The notes under the pieces were generated by a model. That model was not told where the DNA came from, ran no database searches, and saw only the letters and a list, made by a program, of their open reading frames with translations. From contig CAJOJE010000003.1 of assembly GCA_905234865.1 (NCBI GenBank), positions 1 through 64,000 on the forward strand: DNA of 64,000 nucleotides, written 5' to 3'. The stretch's first letter is position 1, and the number at the start of each line of letters is the position of its first letter. This document shows positions 1 through 7,539 of the stretch, one piece after another. Source of the stretch: Candidatus Gastranaerophilales bacterium (GTDB lineage: Bacteria; Cyanobacteriota; Vampirovibrionia; Gastranaerophilales; Gastranaerophilaceae). A program made the position numbers and the translations under genes.

Positions 1-264
1 GGAGCAAGAATAAATTCAATTTCTCCGGGGATTATTGTTACCCCTCTTGCAATAGATGAATTTAACGGTATAAGAGGCGATTTTTATAAAAATATGTTTA
101 CTAAATGTCCCGCAGGACGCCCCGGAACAGCGGATGAAGTTGCAAATGTCGCAGAACTATTATTAAGCGAAAAAGCCGATTTTATAACCGGCAGCGACTT
201 TTTAATTGACGGCGGAGCAACGGCAAGCTATTTTTATGGAGAATTAAAACCCGAGGTAAATTAA
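1..264 (+). CDS. SDR family oxidoreductase, C-terminal part (cut by window edge)
   Basis: The frame is open from base 1 to a TAA at 262-264 and gives the last 87 residues of a short-chain dehydrogenase/reductase. The SDR features seen are the NSISPG segment after the catalytic helix, the G-T-A-D-E-V-A-N stretch and the terminal ITGSDFLIDGGAT motif. The NAD(P)-binding and Tyr-x-x-x-Lys parts lie outside the window, so the substrate cannot be inferred. It ends directly before the flavodoxin ATG (0 nt gap), so the two are probably cotranscribed. A decayed paralogue of this same pair lies at 12694-13602. Confidence 0.85.
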   Translation, partial: GARINSISPGIIVTPLAIDEFNGIRGDFYKNMFTKCPAGRPGTADEVANVAELLLSEKADFITGSDFLIDGGATASYFYGELKPEVN

Positions 265-885
265 ATGAACATTAAACTTATTTTAATTGGACTTTTAATA
301 GTCGTATTGGGTGGATTTTTCTTGTTTAAAAATAACAAAGGAGGTAAAACAATGGCAGGGGTAAATGATAATAAGAAAGTATTGGTAGCTTATTTTTCGT
401 GCGTCGGTGAACAATATTCGGTTGGTAATATAACAGAAGGCAACACCGCAATTATTGCCAAAATAATAGCAAACAAAACAGGTGGCGATCTTTTTGAAAT
501 TAAAGTAAAAAACGATAATTACCCGCGCATGTATACTGAATTAACCGAATATGCAAAAGCAGAAATGAACCAAAACGCAAGACCTGAAATTGTTGGCAAA
601 GTTGATAATTTTGAACAATATGACACTATATTTATCGGTTTCCCTATTTGGTGGGGCGATAAACCAATGCCTGTTTATACTTTCATAGATAGCTATAATT
701 TTAACGGCAAAAATATTGTTCCATTCTGCACTCACGAGGGTAGTGGTTTTTGCGGTACTCAAGGAATGGATAAAACAGGTGCAAAAATTTTAAAAGGACT
801 TGCAATTTACGGTCATACCGCACAAAACGATAGAACCGAAGCTGATAAAAAAGTTTCTGAATGGCTAAAAGGTTTAGGGTTTTAA
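265..885 (+). CDS. Membrane-anchored flavodoxin-like protein
   Basis: A 206-residue flavodoxin-fold protein, expected to bind FMN and carry electrons. Residues 4-22 form a hydrophobic helix followed by positive residues (FKNNKGGK), so the domain is probably tethered to the inner face of the membrane; most flavodoxins are soluble. The first beta strand and phosphate loop read VLVAYFSCVGEQYSVGN, a variant of the usual YFSRTGNT, and the WWGDKPMP and HEGSGFCG segments match the flavin-binding loops of the Flavodoxin_4 type. It sits between an SDR and an aldo/keto reductase in an apparent redox operon. An internal ATG at 352 could give a soluble form and has a GGAGG upstream, so two start sites are possible. 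Confidence 0.85.
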   Translation: MNIKLILIGLLIVVLGGFFLFKNNKGGKTMAGVNDNKKVLVAYFSCVGEQYSVGNITEGNTAIIAKIIANKTGGDLFEIKVKNDNYPRMYTELTEYAKAEMNQNARPEIVGKVDNFEQYDTIFIGFPIWWGDKPMPVYTFIDSYNFNGKNIVPFCTHEGSGFCGTQGMDKTGAKILKGLAIYGHTAQNDRTEADKKVSEWLKGLGF

Positions 886-902
886 TAAATAAAGGAGAAA
901 AT

Positions 903-1757
903 ATGACCCAAACATTTATTACATTAAATGACGGAACAAAAATTCCTCAATTCGGACTTGGAGTTTATCAGGTTCCGGAAGGGGAAGCAACAATAAATGC
1001 GGTTAAAACTGCTCTTGAGATGGGTATTCGACATATTGATACGGCTCATGCTTATCAAAATGAAAGAAGTGTCGGGCGTGCCGTTAAAGAAAGCGGAATA
1101 CCGAGAGAAGAAATTTGGATAACAACAAAACTATGGCCAAGTGAATACGGTGAAGGAAAAACCTCAGAGACAATAGACAAAATGCTAAAAAGACTTAATA
1201 CGGATTATATTGATTTATTGCTGCTTCATCAGCAATTTGGCGATTATATAGGTGCATATAAAGATATGCAGCGTGCCGTTAAGGACGGCAGAGTGAAATC
1301 TATCGGGCTTAGCAATTTTGAATCTCATAGACTTGAAGAAGTTCTCGATATTGCTAATATTTACCCCTCAGTTCTTCAAGTTGAATGTCATCCGTATTAT
1401 CAGCAAAACAACTTAAAGAAAAGAGTTGAAAAGTATGGAACCGTTATAGAATCCTGGTATCCGATAGGACACGGTGATAAAGATTTGATAAATGAACCGT
1501 TATTTACACAATTGGGGCAAAAATATTCTAAAACCAACGTTCAAATAATTTTAAGGTGGCACATTCAAGAAGGCACGATTGTTTTCCCTCGTTCCACAAA
1601 TCCTGTTCACATTAAAGAAAATTTTGAAATCTTTGATTTTGAATTAACGGAAGACGAAATGAATAAAATTCGCTTACTCGATAAAGGCAAGAGATTTTTT
1701 AATATGACATTAGAGGAACAGGAACAAATGTTAGGTTCTTGGAAGCCTGAGGACTAA
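903..1757 (+). CDS. Aldo/keto reductase
   Basis: A 284-residue NADPH-type aldo/keto reductase (AKR superfamily) that reduces small carbonyl compounds. The catalytic tetrad is visible as Asp46 and Tyr51 (IDTAHAYQNE), Lys76 (ITTKLW) and His109 (LLLLHQ), and the phosphate-binding IVFPRSTNPVHIKEN stretch is near the C-terminus. The start at 903 is chosen because AAAGGAG stands 7 nt before it; an earlier in-frame ATG at 861 lies inside the flavodoxin gene and adds residues foreign to the family. It follows the flavodoxin by 17 nt, so it is probably in the same transcript. Confidence 0.9.
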   Translation: MTQTFITLNDGTKIPQFGLGVYQVPEGEATINAVKTALEMGIRHIDTAHAYQNERSVGRAVKESGIPREEIWITTKLWPSEYGEGKTSETIDKMLKRLNTDYIDLLLLHQQFGDYIGAYKDMQRAVKDGRVKSIGLSNFESHRLEEVLDIANIYPSVLQVECHPYYQQNNLKKRVEKYGTVIESWYPIGHGDKDLINEPLFTQLGQKYSKTNVQIILRWHIQEGTIVFPRSTNPVHIKENFEIFDFELTEDEMNKIRLLDKGKRFFNMTLEEQEQMLGSWKPED

Positions 1758-1773
1758 GGAGGTAAATATAATT

Positions 1774-2287
1774 ATGGAAGAAGTTAGAATTGATGTAAGA
1801 ACACAAAGTCCCGAAAGAATCGCAGAAGCAAAGAGAAGTTCGGATTTATGTTTTAGAATAAATCACACAAACCCGACAACACCTGAATGTCAGGAACTTG
1901 TTCAGGAACTTTTTAATCACACCTTGGGTGAAAATACGGTTATTCATCCGCCGATTTTTACGATTTTGGCTGATAAAGTTAAAATAGGGAAGAATGTTAC
2001 TGTTTTAAACGGGTTTCAATGCATGTCGGCAGGCGGTTTAACTATTGAAGATAATACAATGATATCTTTGAATTGTACTATCGCAACAAACAACCACGAT
2101 TTGTTCACATAAAGCGTAATGTATGGATTGGAGTAAATGTAACAATACTTCCGGGGTTACAATAGGTGAAAATGCTGTTGTCGGAGCAGGTGCCGTTGTA
2201 ACCAAAGATGTTCCGAATAACGCAGTTGTTGTCGGAAATCCTGCAAGAGTAATCAGATACCTTGATGCTGAGAAGTTTAATAAGTAA
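1774..2287 (+). pseudogene. Maltose/galactoside O-acetyltransferase-like protein, frameshifted
   Basis: A left-handed beta-helix acetyltransferase of the Maa/LacA type broken by two frame changes. The intact first part (112 residues) contains the N-terminal helices and hexapeptide repeats up to ATNNHD, then stops at 2110-2112. The reading continues in another frame as [17 protein letters not shown] and, after one missing base near 2156, as [19 protein letters not shown] to the usual [10 protein letters not shown] end at 2287. A short segment around 2103 also seems lost. A good ribosome site (AAGGAGG) remains. The gene once closed the redox run; it should no longer make an active trimer. Confidence 0.8.
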
Positions 2288-2507
2288 TGATCATACTATC
2301 AGGAGTAACATTCCATATTAAACGAATTTTGAATTAAAATTTTGTCATCGGTTCGTTTTTAGCCCATGTTAAAAAATGTGTTTGAAATATGCGTTATTAT
2401 TGCTTGATAGGCTTGATATAATTTAGACCGCCATTTGCGTATAAATCGACACAACCACGATTTTTAGTATATATCCGCTTGTTGTTTAGGTTTGAGGCAG
2501 GTCGGAA

Positions 2508-3209
2508 GTGTCGAAAAAAAGCATTTCAAAAGTCCGATTTGACAGGAAAGTGTCGATTAAAGTCAGTACCTCTGCCATTTGGTTCAACCCCAATTATAGC
2601 GAGGTTTTTGTAAATTTAATGTCTGAATTAGAAAATTTGCCGCCAAAAATACCCAAAATTGCACTTGTTTACGGTGGATACGGACTTGGTAAGTCAGAAA
2701 CAATTAAATGGTGGACTTTTAGAAATGACTGTATTTATGTAAGAGCAAATCAAGGAATGTCAAGCAGATGGCTTTTATCAGATATTGTTGAAGAATTAAA
2801 TGCGGAATCATATTGGCATATTGAAGAAACTTTTAATGAAATTGAAAAATCACTAATCAAAAGTCATAAAACTATTATTATTGATGAAGTTGATTATTTA
2901 GCAGATAAAAAATCAATTGAAACATTAAGAGATTTACACGATAGAACAGGATGTCCGTTAGTTCCTGCAGGAATGGCAAATGTAAATGTTAAACTTGCAA
3001 GATATCCACATTTAATGGATCGGGTTTATAAAAAATATGAATTTCAGAAATATACATCCGAAGATACCAAACAAATTTTAGAAGAATTAACTGAGATACC
3101 ATTTACTAATGATGGACTTGAATACTTATCGAAGCGCGAAAATCAATTCCGACAAATAGTTAAGCTGCTAAATAAAATTGAAAAGAAAGCAAAAAACAAA
3201 TCAAATTAA
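2508..3209 (+). CDS. MuB-like transposition AAA+ ATPase
   Basis: A 233-residue ATPase of the MuB/AAA_22 type, which in Mu-like phages binds target DNA and activates the DDE transposase. The Walker A motif reads GGYGLGKSET (about residues 57-66) and Walker B reads TIIIDEVDYL, followed by a sensor-like PLVPAGMAN stretch. The frame opens with GTG at 2508 and has no convincing ribosome site, and no ATG occurs before residue 38, so the true N-terminus may be lost. It stands alone: no MuA-type transposase gene is intact nearby, and the flanks hold broken phage and IS genes. It is probably a relic of a Mu-like prophage. IstB-type helpers are an alternative but lack this arrangement. Confidence 0.7.
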   Translation: MSKKSISKVRFDRKVSIKVSTSAIWFNPNYSEVFVNLMSELENLPPKIPKIALVYGGYGLGKSETIKWWTFRNDCIYVRANQGMSSRWLLSDIVEELNAESYWHIEETFNEIEKSLIKSHKTIIIDEVDYLADKKSIETLRDLHDRTGCPLVPAGMANVNVKLARYPHLMDRVYKKYEFQKYTSEDTKQILEELTEIPFTNDGLEYLSKRENQFRQIVKLLNKIEKKAKNKSN

Positions 3210-3244
3210 ATTGTTAGACGAAAATACGTTAAGAGGGTTATTAA

Positions 3245-3340
3245 ATGAAAGACCGAATATTACAACTTTGCAAACGGCTAAACAAGTTCTCGTTGGCTGA
3301 TAAAGCTGATTTATACGACAAATCCGATAGAAGCTTTTAA
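3245..3340 (+). pseudogene. Short phage-type gene start run into IS256 sequence
   Basis: A 31-codon frame starts with ATG at 3245 (MKDRILQLCKRLNKFSLAD) and stops at 3338-3340. Its last third overlaps, in another frame, sequence that reads clearly as an IS256-type transposase. The likely explanation is that a small gene downstream of the MuB-like ATPase was interrupted near 3295 by a mobile element, leaving only its N-terminus. The encoded piece looks like the start of a small helical, winged-helix-like protein, but it is too short to assign. Confidence 0.3.
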
Positions 3341-3511
3341 CATAGCAATAAGAAAGGTTACTAAACGAAAATTTCATATAGAACCGCTGACAGCCTGTTT
3401 AAGCTCTTGTACCTTGTTACACGGGATATTCGGGAAAAATGGACTATGCCAATTCGTGATTGGGGTTCGATTCTTAATCAGCTTATGGTATATTTTGAGG
3501 ATAGATTTTAA
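3294..3511 (+). mobile_element. IS256-family (mutator type) transposase, C-terminal fragment
   Basis: Two adjoining frames reproduce the conserved C-terminal end of IS256/mutator transposases. Bases from about 3306 read LIYTTNPIEAFNIAIRKVTK, the family's IYTTN-xIE-xxN-xxIRKVTK block. After a frame change the region from about 3395 reads LFKLLYLVTRDI and then REKWTMPIRDWGSILNQL, ending in FEDRF and a stop at 3509-3511. The N-terminal two thirds, including the DDE residues, and both terminal inverted repeats are missing. It is a dead element lying between phage-derived pieces. Confidence 0.8.
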
Positions 3512-3555
3512 CTCACAATTTTACGTTTCATTAAAATTTGGTAAGAACTCCCCAA

Positions 3556-4027
3556 TGATAGCAGTAGGAGGTTTTTTGTTTGCCTCGGCAACATTGTTTT
3601 ATTTTATCGCTATCACATCTGTTGTATCCGTATTCTTTGATAAAAGATACCCATAACATACTTTGACGGAATAAATGACACCATAACTTACAATTACGCA
3701 GAACACGAGCGAATCAATAACAAAACCTTCTTACGGTTCTTGGGCGAGAACCTGCAAGAATTCACAATAAAACTAAACCTCCATTCATCTTTTTGTGTAC
3801 CTGAAGATGAAATCCTAAAAATCCGTACGGAAGCACAACTTGGGAAACCGCTCAAATTCATAAAAGGAAATGGCGAATACATCGGAGCATTCGTTATCTC
3901 ACAAATTCAAAAAACAGCAGAACAAACAAGTCCTGAAGGTGATTTAATTGCAATTCAGGTTGAACTTCAACTAAAAAATACGCAGAAAAAATCCCTGAAG
4001 ACGATGAAGAAGAAGAAAAAGGCGTGA
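3556..4027 (+). pseudogene. GpU-like phage tail protein, frameshifted
   Basis: The frame from about 3644 to 4027 encodes a protein of the P2 GpU-like tail family. It reads ITYFDGINDTITYNYAEHE, then RFLGENLQEFTIKLNLHSSF, and near the end NGEYIGAFVISQIQKTAEQT with the typical 'G-x-L-x-A-I-x-V-E-L-x-L-K' finish. GpU-type proteins act at the tail tube terminus of contractile phages. The plausible N-terminus lies in another frame, starting with ATG at 3556 (MIAVGGFLFASATL, with AGGAGG just inside), so a one-base shift near 3645 splits the gene. The N-terminal join is inferred; the C-terminal assignment is firmer. It ends about 90 nt before the gp25-like gene, the usual tail-module order. Confidence 0.6.
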
Positions 4028-4116
4028 GCCGAAGTGGAGTTGTCGAATGCTCATCGCATCCGCCAACGCAACCGTACGATAGCGACGTAGAAATCTTTGA
4101 TTTCACAGGAGCAAAA

Positions 4117-4383
4117 ATGACTAAATTAAACGAAATTAAATATGTAGATTGGCAATTCAAACTCAACGGCATTGGCGATGTCGCAGAAGGTGTTGAGGAT
4201 ATTAACCAATGCATTGCAATAATTTTAAATACTCCAAAAGGTTCTGATTCGCACAGACCGACTTTTGGTTCAAACATTCTTAAATACATTGATTATCCCG
4301 TAAATATTGCAAAGGCAAATATTGCATACCGAGAAAATCTGCTCCGAATAAAAATACAAGAGATTCAAAGTATGGTCTTGTGA
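4117..4383 (+). pseudogene. gpW/gp25-like phage baseplate protein, truncated
   Basis: Start at 4117 is supported by AGGAG 7 nt upstream. The product carries the signature of the GPW/gp25 baseplate-wedge family, a domain shared by contractile phages and type VI secretion. The segment GIGDVAEGVEDINQCIAIIL is followed by TPKGSDSHRPTFGSNILKYI. After the conserved DYPVNIAKANI it leaves the family pattern and stops at 4381-4383, about 30 residues short of the normal C-terminus. Together with the GpU-like piece it shows that a contractile-tail prophage, probably Mu-like, once occupied this site. Confidence 0.65.
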
Positions 4384-4550
4384 CGGACAATATTTTGGGT
4401 AATGTAAATGCAAATAGTGAACTACAACCACTAGTTTCAGGTGATTTGACAGCAAATGGGATTATAAAAACAGATAATGCTGCACTTGCATATAAATTTT
4501 GCAAAAGGTATAATATAGAGATGGATACATTATCACCATTAGAAGATTGA
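4333..4550 (+). pseudogene. Unidentified C-terminal gene fragment after the gp25 remnant
   Basis: A reading frame different from that of the gp25-like piece runs open to a TGA at 4548-4550 and ends with TDNAALAYKFCKRYNIEMD and LSPLED. Its composition is protein-like and a terminator follows 10 nt later, so it is probably the tail end of a real gene joined to the phage remnant by a deletion. No start codon belongs to it and I do not recognise the family. Confidence 0.3.
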
Positions 4551-4559
4551 TTTAATTTT

Positions 4560-4585
4560 ATGCACTTTCGTGGTGCATTTTTCTT
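4560..4585 (+). terminator. Rho-independent terminator
   Basis: ATGCAC (4560-4565) pairs with GTGCAT (4573-4578) around a 7-nt loop and is followed by a T-rich run. It closes the fragment ending at 4550. Confidence 0.5.
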
Positions 4586-4642
4586 TCTCTAAAAGTCGTT
4601 GGAAAAGGTACAATTTTTATTAAAAACTCCATCGAAAAAATG

Positions 4643-4996
4643 TCATAAAATTTGAAAATTCTCATCTGATTTTTGCGGCAGTAAGAAGTTAAATCTTGTT
4701 TCAAAGTCGTTATGGCCCTGCATTCCAAGATTTCTATATATTATATTTAAGGACACATTTTTCTTAGTAAATAGTTTTCTTGGATCTTTGGGAATTGATA
4801 CGTCTTTTGCTTGTTTTTGTTTGTCAAATTCTGTATTGTAATTTCCTGATACAGGAATTTTTAAATATACATATTCGTTTTTTGCTATTTTTTTATATGT
4901 CCTGTTTTTTCTAAATCTTTAATTGCTTTTTTATTTCGTCATTTTCAACCTCAAGCATAGATTGAACTTCAATAGTTAAAAAACTTACTTTTTAAA
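4643..4996 (-). pseudogene. Decayed minus-strand gene of unknown family, two frameshifts
   Basis: Reading leftward from about 4996 gives a coherent protein if two single-base losses in A runs are repaired. It begins VSFLTIEVQSMLEVENDEI, continues IKDLEKTGHIKKIAKNEYVY after the first shift, and ends in FNFLLPQKSDENFQIL with a stop at 4643-4645. The middle looks like a winged-helix segment (alternating helix, turn and a wing-like strand), which would suit the DNA-binding part of a transposase or regulator. The family is not recognised; the coding trace itself is the evidence. Confidence 0.4.
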
Positions 4997-5122
4997 TGCT
5001 CTGCCGTTATCCTGATAAACAAACTGCGGAATGCTTTGTTAATGTTATGGACTTTCCGATTGAAAATGCACTTGGAGATAATAATATCTGTATAAATATT
5101 TTAATCCGTTCTTCATTTAGGG

Positions 5123-5578
5123 TTGTTCGGTATTCTTTTCGGGTTGAATATTTATATTGCCCCGCTAAACAAGTCCAATCACCGTTGTAACCTAACGACT
5201 TGCGCCACCTGTAAAGTGAACCGACAGATATTTTACCCGTTATATTATATAGTTCAGGGTACAGTTCAAGAAAGAACTCCCGAAATATCGAAAGTTATAG
5301 GATACATTGGTTCTCGTTCGGGCAGAGATATAAATAAACTTGCGGATTGTAATTTGACTTTAATAAAAGGAATTGAAGTTAATTCTCCTGCAATAAAAGA
5401 AATTCCTTTAACTTTGGAATGTAAAATAATTTATCAACAAGAGCAAGAAATTAACAATATTCCGCATGAATTAAAAGAACAATTTAATCCGCAAAATATT
5501 GATTCCGATGCACCTATGGCAAATAAAGATTTTCATACCGTTTATTGCGGTGAAATAGTTAATGCGTACATTTTGTAA
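5123..5578 (+). pseudogene. Flavin reductase-like protein, N-terminus degraded
   Basis: The last 100 codons match the C-terminal half of the flavin reductase-like family (FMN-binding split barrel). They read ISKVIGYIGSRSGRDINKLA, then LTLECKIIYQQEQE, and finally DFHTVYCGEIVNAYIL. In this family the SGRD motif lies near the flavin and the H-T-x-x-x-G-E-I block ends the barrel. Similarity begins near 5270; upstream residues in this frame (CNLTTCATCK) do not belong to the family. A protein-like stretch in another frame at 4996-5190 (starting MLCRYPDKQTAECFVNV) may be the displaced N-terminal half. The gene probably belonged to the same redox set as the flavodoxin and rubrerythrin-like genes. Confidence 0.6.
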
Positions 5579-5660
5579 ATCACATTCTTTCAATATACAT
5601 TGCTCATTTGTTTAAGACAATAAGACGATAGAAGATGAATACAAATAAACAGGAGGAAAT

Positions 5661-6028
5661 ATAAGTATATTCGGAAAAACAAAAGAAACCGAAAATGAAA
5701 AAACTTTTTGGCAAATGATAAGAGGACTTTCAAAAGCCGAATGCAAAGGCAAAAACAATATTAATCAATTGGCAGATAAACTCTCCGAACTCGGAATTGA
5801 CAAAAAGCCGTTGAACAGGCAAGGGAATTTGCGCTTCAAGAAAAGCACCATGGCGAAGTTACAAAAGCTATCATTGAAAAATACGTACCAAAAGAAGATG
5901 CGGAAAATAAATCCGCTTATGCATGTAAAGTTTGCGGATTTGAATATGTCGGAGATTTAACGCAGGAACCCGCAGATTATAAGTGCCCCCTTTGAGGTAT
6001 GCCAAAAAGCGCATTTGAAAAACAATAA
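5661..6028 (+). pseudogene. Rubrerythrin-like protein with rubredoxin end, three lesions
   Basis: A strong ribosome site (AGGAGG at 5651-5656) precedes ATA, not ATG, at 5661; the frame then reads SIFGKTKETENEKTFWQMI and so on. One A is missing in the A run near 5800, after which the correct frame continues AREFALQEKHHGEVTKAIIE, KYVPKED and the rubredoxin-type VCGFEYVGDLTQEPADYKCP. At the fourth metal-ligand cysteine the codon is TGA instead of TGC, followed by GMPKSAFEKQ and a TAA at 6026-6028. Rubrerythrins reduce hydrogen peroxide in anaerobes. Lost start, frameshift and nonsense together mark a dead gene whose sequence is otherwise well kept, so the decay looks recent. Confidence 0.8.
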
Positions 6029-6034
6029 AAAATT

Positions 6035-6061
6035 AAAAGCTCCTAATTTTAGGAGCTTTTA
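6035..6061. terminator. Bidirectional rho-independent terminator
   Basis: AAAAGCTCCTAA (6035-6046) pairs with TTAGGAGCTTTT (6049-6060). With A and T tracts on both sides it can serve both the rubrerythrin-like pseudogene and the convergent pilin gene. Confidence 0.8.
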
Positions 6062-6069
6062 TATAATGT

Positions 6070-7311
6070 TTATAATTTGCATATAACTTGAGTTGTCCAA
6101 TAGGAATAAGAACTGTTTGCAGGCGATGTATCAACCTTATAAATATAATCGTAATAAATTTTATATGTAAGTATGGAAGCTTTTCCGTTAAAACCGTCGA
6201 TTATATCTTTTGTAATTAACGTATTACTGCCGCTTGAACTTGAAATATTAATCCCGAATTCCGCCGCCCTTTCAAATGCCGCATCATCAAGGTTTGTAGT
6301 ATTAAAAGGGTCCTCTTCAAAATACATGCCCGACCATTGATAATTTTGAATTGCGGAAGTTGTAATTTTGCCGTCCGAACCGTGGATGTAATCAAAAATT
6401 TTAACAAGTTCTGCTGTTGTGAGCATATTGTTATATCCGCCGCAAACTTGAGCAGCCGCTGCAAACCAGTTTTTATCTTTGCTTTGATCACTGACATCAT
6501 TACAAGCTCTTGACGGCATACCGGGGACACTTAAACAATCCGATTGAGATAAAAAGTTTCTTGGAAGCGTAACGGGGGATGAAAGGCACATATTTACGCT
6601 GCTTCCCGAAAAACAAGCGTTTCCTATTGTTTTTGCCGACCCGAAAAGAATTACGTCTTTACCTACTCGGTTTGGTTTTTGCTCTCCGTTTATATCGTAC
6701 AAGCCCGAAATACAAGTTGTTGCAACGGCTGCGTCTTTTCCGTTAAACATTTCTTCATCATAAGCTATGTCCTCGCATTTTTTGTTGTAAGAAACAATCA
6801 TTCTTGTACCGTCTATTGTCATAAAGGCAATATTGGGACTTGTCCAATCGTTTGAAGCATCGTTAGATAACCGAAATTCTTGCCCCGTTGCAATATTTGC
6901 AAGAGGAAACGTTTCGCCGTCATCAAGATTGACATTTGTATAATTTTCTCCAAAACAATCCGTAACGGGAGAAAGCTCTGACGGAGAATTTCCCACTCTG
7001 CAAACTCGGTTTATTTTTAAATACTTTTGAAATTCCGATACGAAATCGTAAGTATCCGTATAATAAGGACCTACTTTGCCGTTTAAAACCATCATTTCAA
7101 GAGCACGATTAAACTTTATTTTGGCAACACTTATTTGATGTTCTCTGACTCTTGCCTGTATTTTAGGAACCGAACTTGCAATTATAATAGCTGCAACAAC
7201 ACCTATAACGGCGAGCGCAATTAAAACCTCAGCCAACGTAAAAGCCCTTAAAAAAGATTTTTTGCTCGCAGCACCGCTTTGGTTGCGAGAAAATAAATTT
7301 AATATTTTCAT
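6070..7311 (-). CDS. Large type IV pilin-like protein (prepilin N-terminal methylation motif)
   Basis: A 413-residue secreted pseudopilin-like protein. The N-terminus has a charged leader of about 22 residues and then the class III signal AFTLAEVLIALAVIGVVAA, where a prepilin peptidase would cut before F; the residue at -1 is Ala rather than the usual Gly. After the hydrophobic helix comes VPKIQARVREHQISVAKIKF and a large extracellular domain with about ten cysteines, probably disulfide-bonded. At over 400 residues it is far longer than a major pilin (about 150). Such long FTLAE proteins are frequent in Gastranaerophilales, often as orphan genes like this one. An AGGTG ribosome site supports the start. 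The role in pilus, secretion or surface adhesion is not known. Confidence 0.85.
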   Translation of the reverse strand: MKILNLFSRNQSGAASKKSFLRAFTLAEVLIALAVIGVVAAIIIASSVPKIQARVREHQISVAKIKFNRALEMMVLNGKVGPYYTDTYDFVSEFQKYLKINRVCRVGNSPSELSPVTDCFGENYTNVNLDDGETFPLANIATGQEFRLSNDASNDWTSPNIAFMTIDGTRMIVSYNKKCEDIAYDEEMFNGKDAAVATTCISGLYDINGEQKPNRVGKDVILFGSAKTIGNACFSGSSVNMCLSSPVTLPRNFLSQSDCLSVPGMPSRACNDVSDQSKDKNWFAAAAQVCGGYNNMLTTAELVKIFDYIHGSDGKITTSAIQNYQWSGMYFEEDPFNTTNLDDAAFERAAEFGINISSSSGSNTLITKDIIDGFNGKASILTYKIYYDYIYKVDTSPANSSYSYWTTQVICKL

Positions 7312-7472
7312 ACCTGCACCTAACTTTATCTATATGACCACCGTATACATTAATTATAAGGATTTTTTTGATAAAGTTCAAGTCAAAAGAATACTACTTT
7401 ATTTAATAAAAATTAAAAACCGTAAAGATTTATCGTGCCGATATTTTGCTCTTTGCATTTAAAACTAACGGC

Positions 7473-7502
7473 TTGACATCATTGCAAAAACGTTTGTATG
7501 AT
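7473..7502 (+). promoter_or_regulatory. Sigma-70 promoter of the iron alcohol dehydrogenase gene
   Basis: TTGACA at 7473-7478 and TATGAT at 7497-7502 with an 18-nt spacer. Transcription would begin near 7508, downstream of the ATG at 7498, which rules out that start for the next gene. Confidence 0.8.
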
Positions 7503-7539
7503 AGAATTAAACAAAAAAACGGATAGAAAGGGAAAAATA

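Noticed and set aside
3460-3475. GGTTCGATTC-like string as a tRNA T-loop
   Set aside because: It lies inside the IS256 transposase coding trace (DWGSILNQL), and no acceptor or anticodon stem can be built around it.
5991-5999. In-frame TGA at a rubredoxin-type cysteine, as possible selenocysteine
   Set aside because: The same gene also lacks a start codon and has a frameshift, and no selenocysteine insertion-type hairpin was obvious after the TGA. A plain nonsense mutation explains it better.
7498-7500. ATG at 7498 as the start of the iron alcohol dehydrogenase
   Set aside because: It overlaps the -10 element of a consensus promoter, so it would not be transcribed; the ATG at 7540 has a ribosome site and gives the family length.
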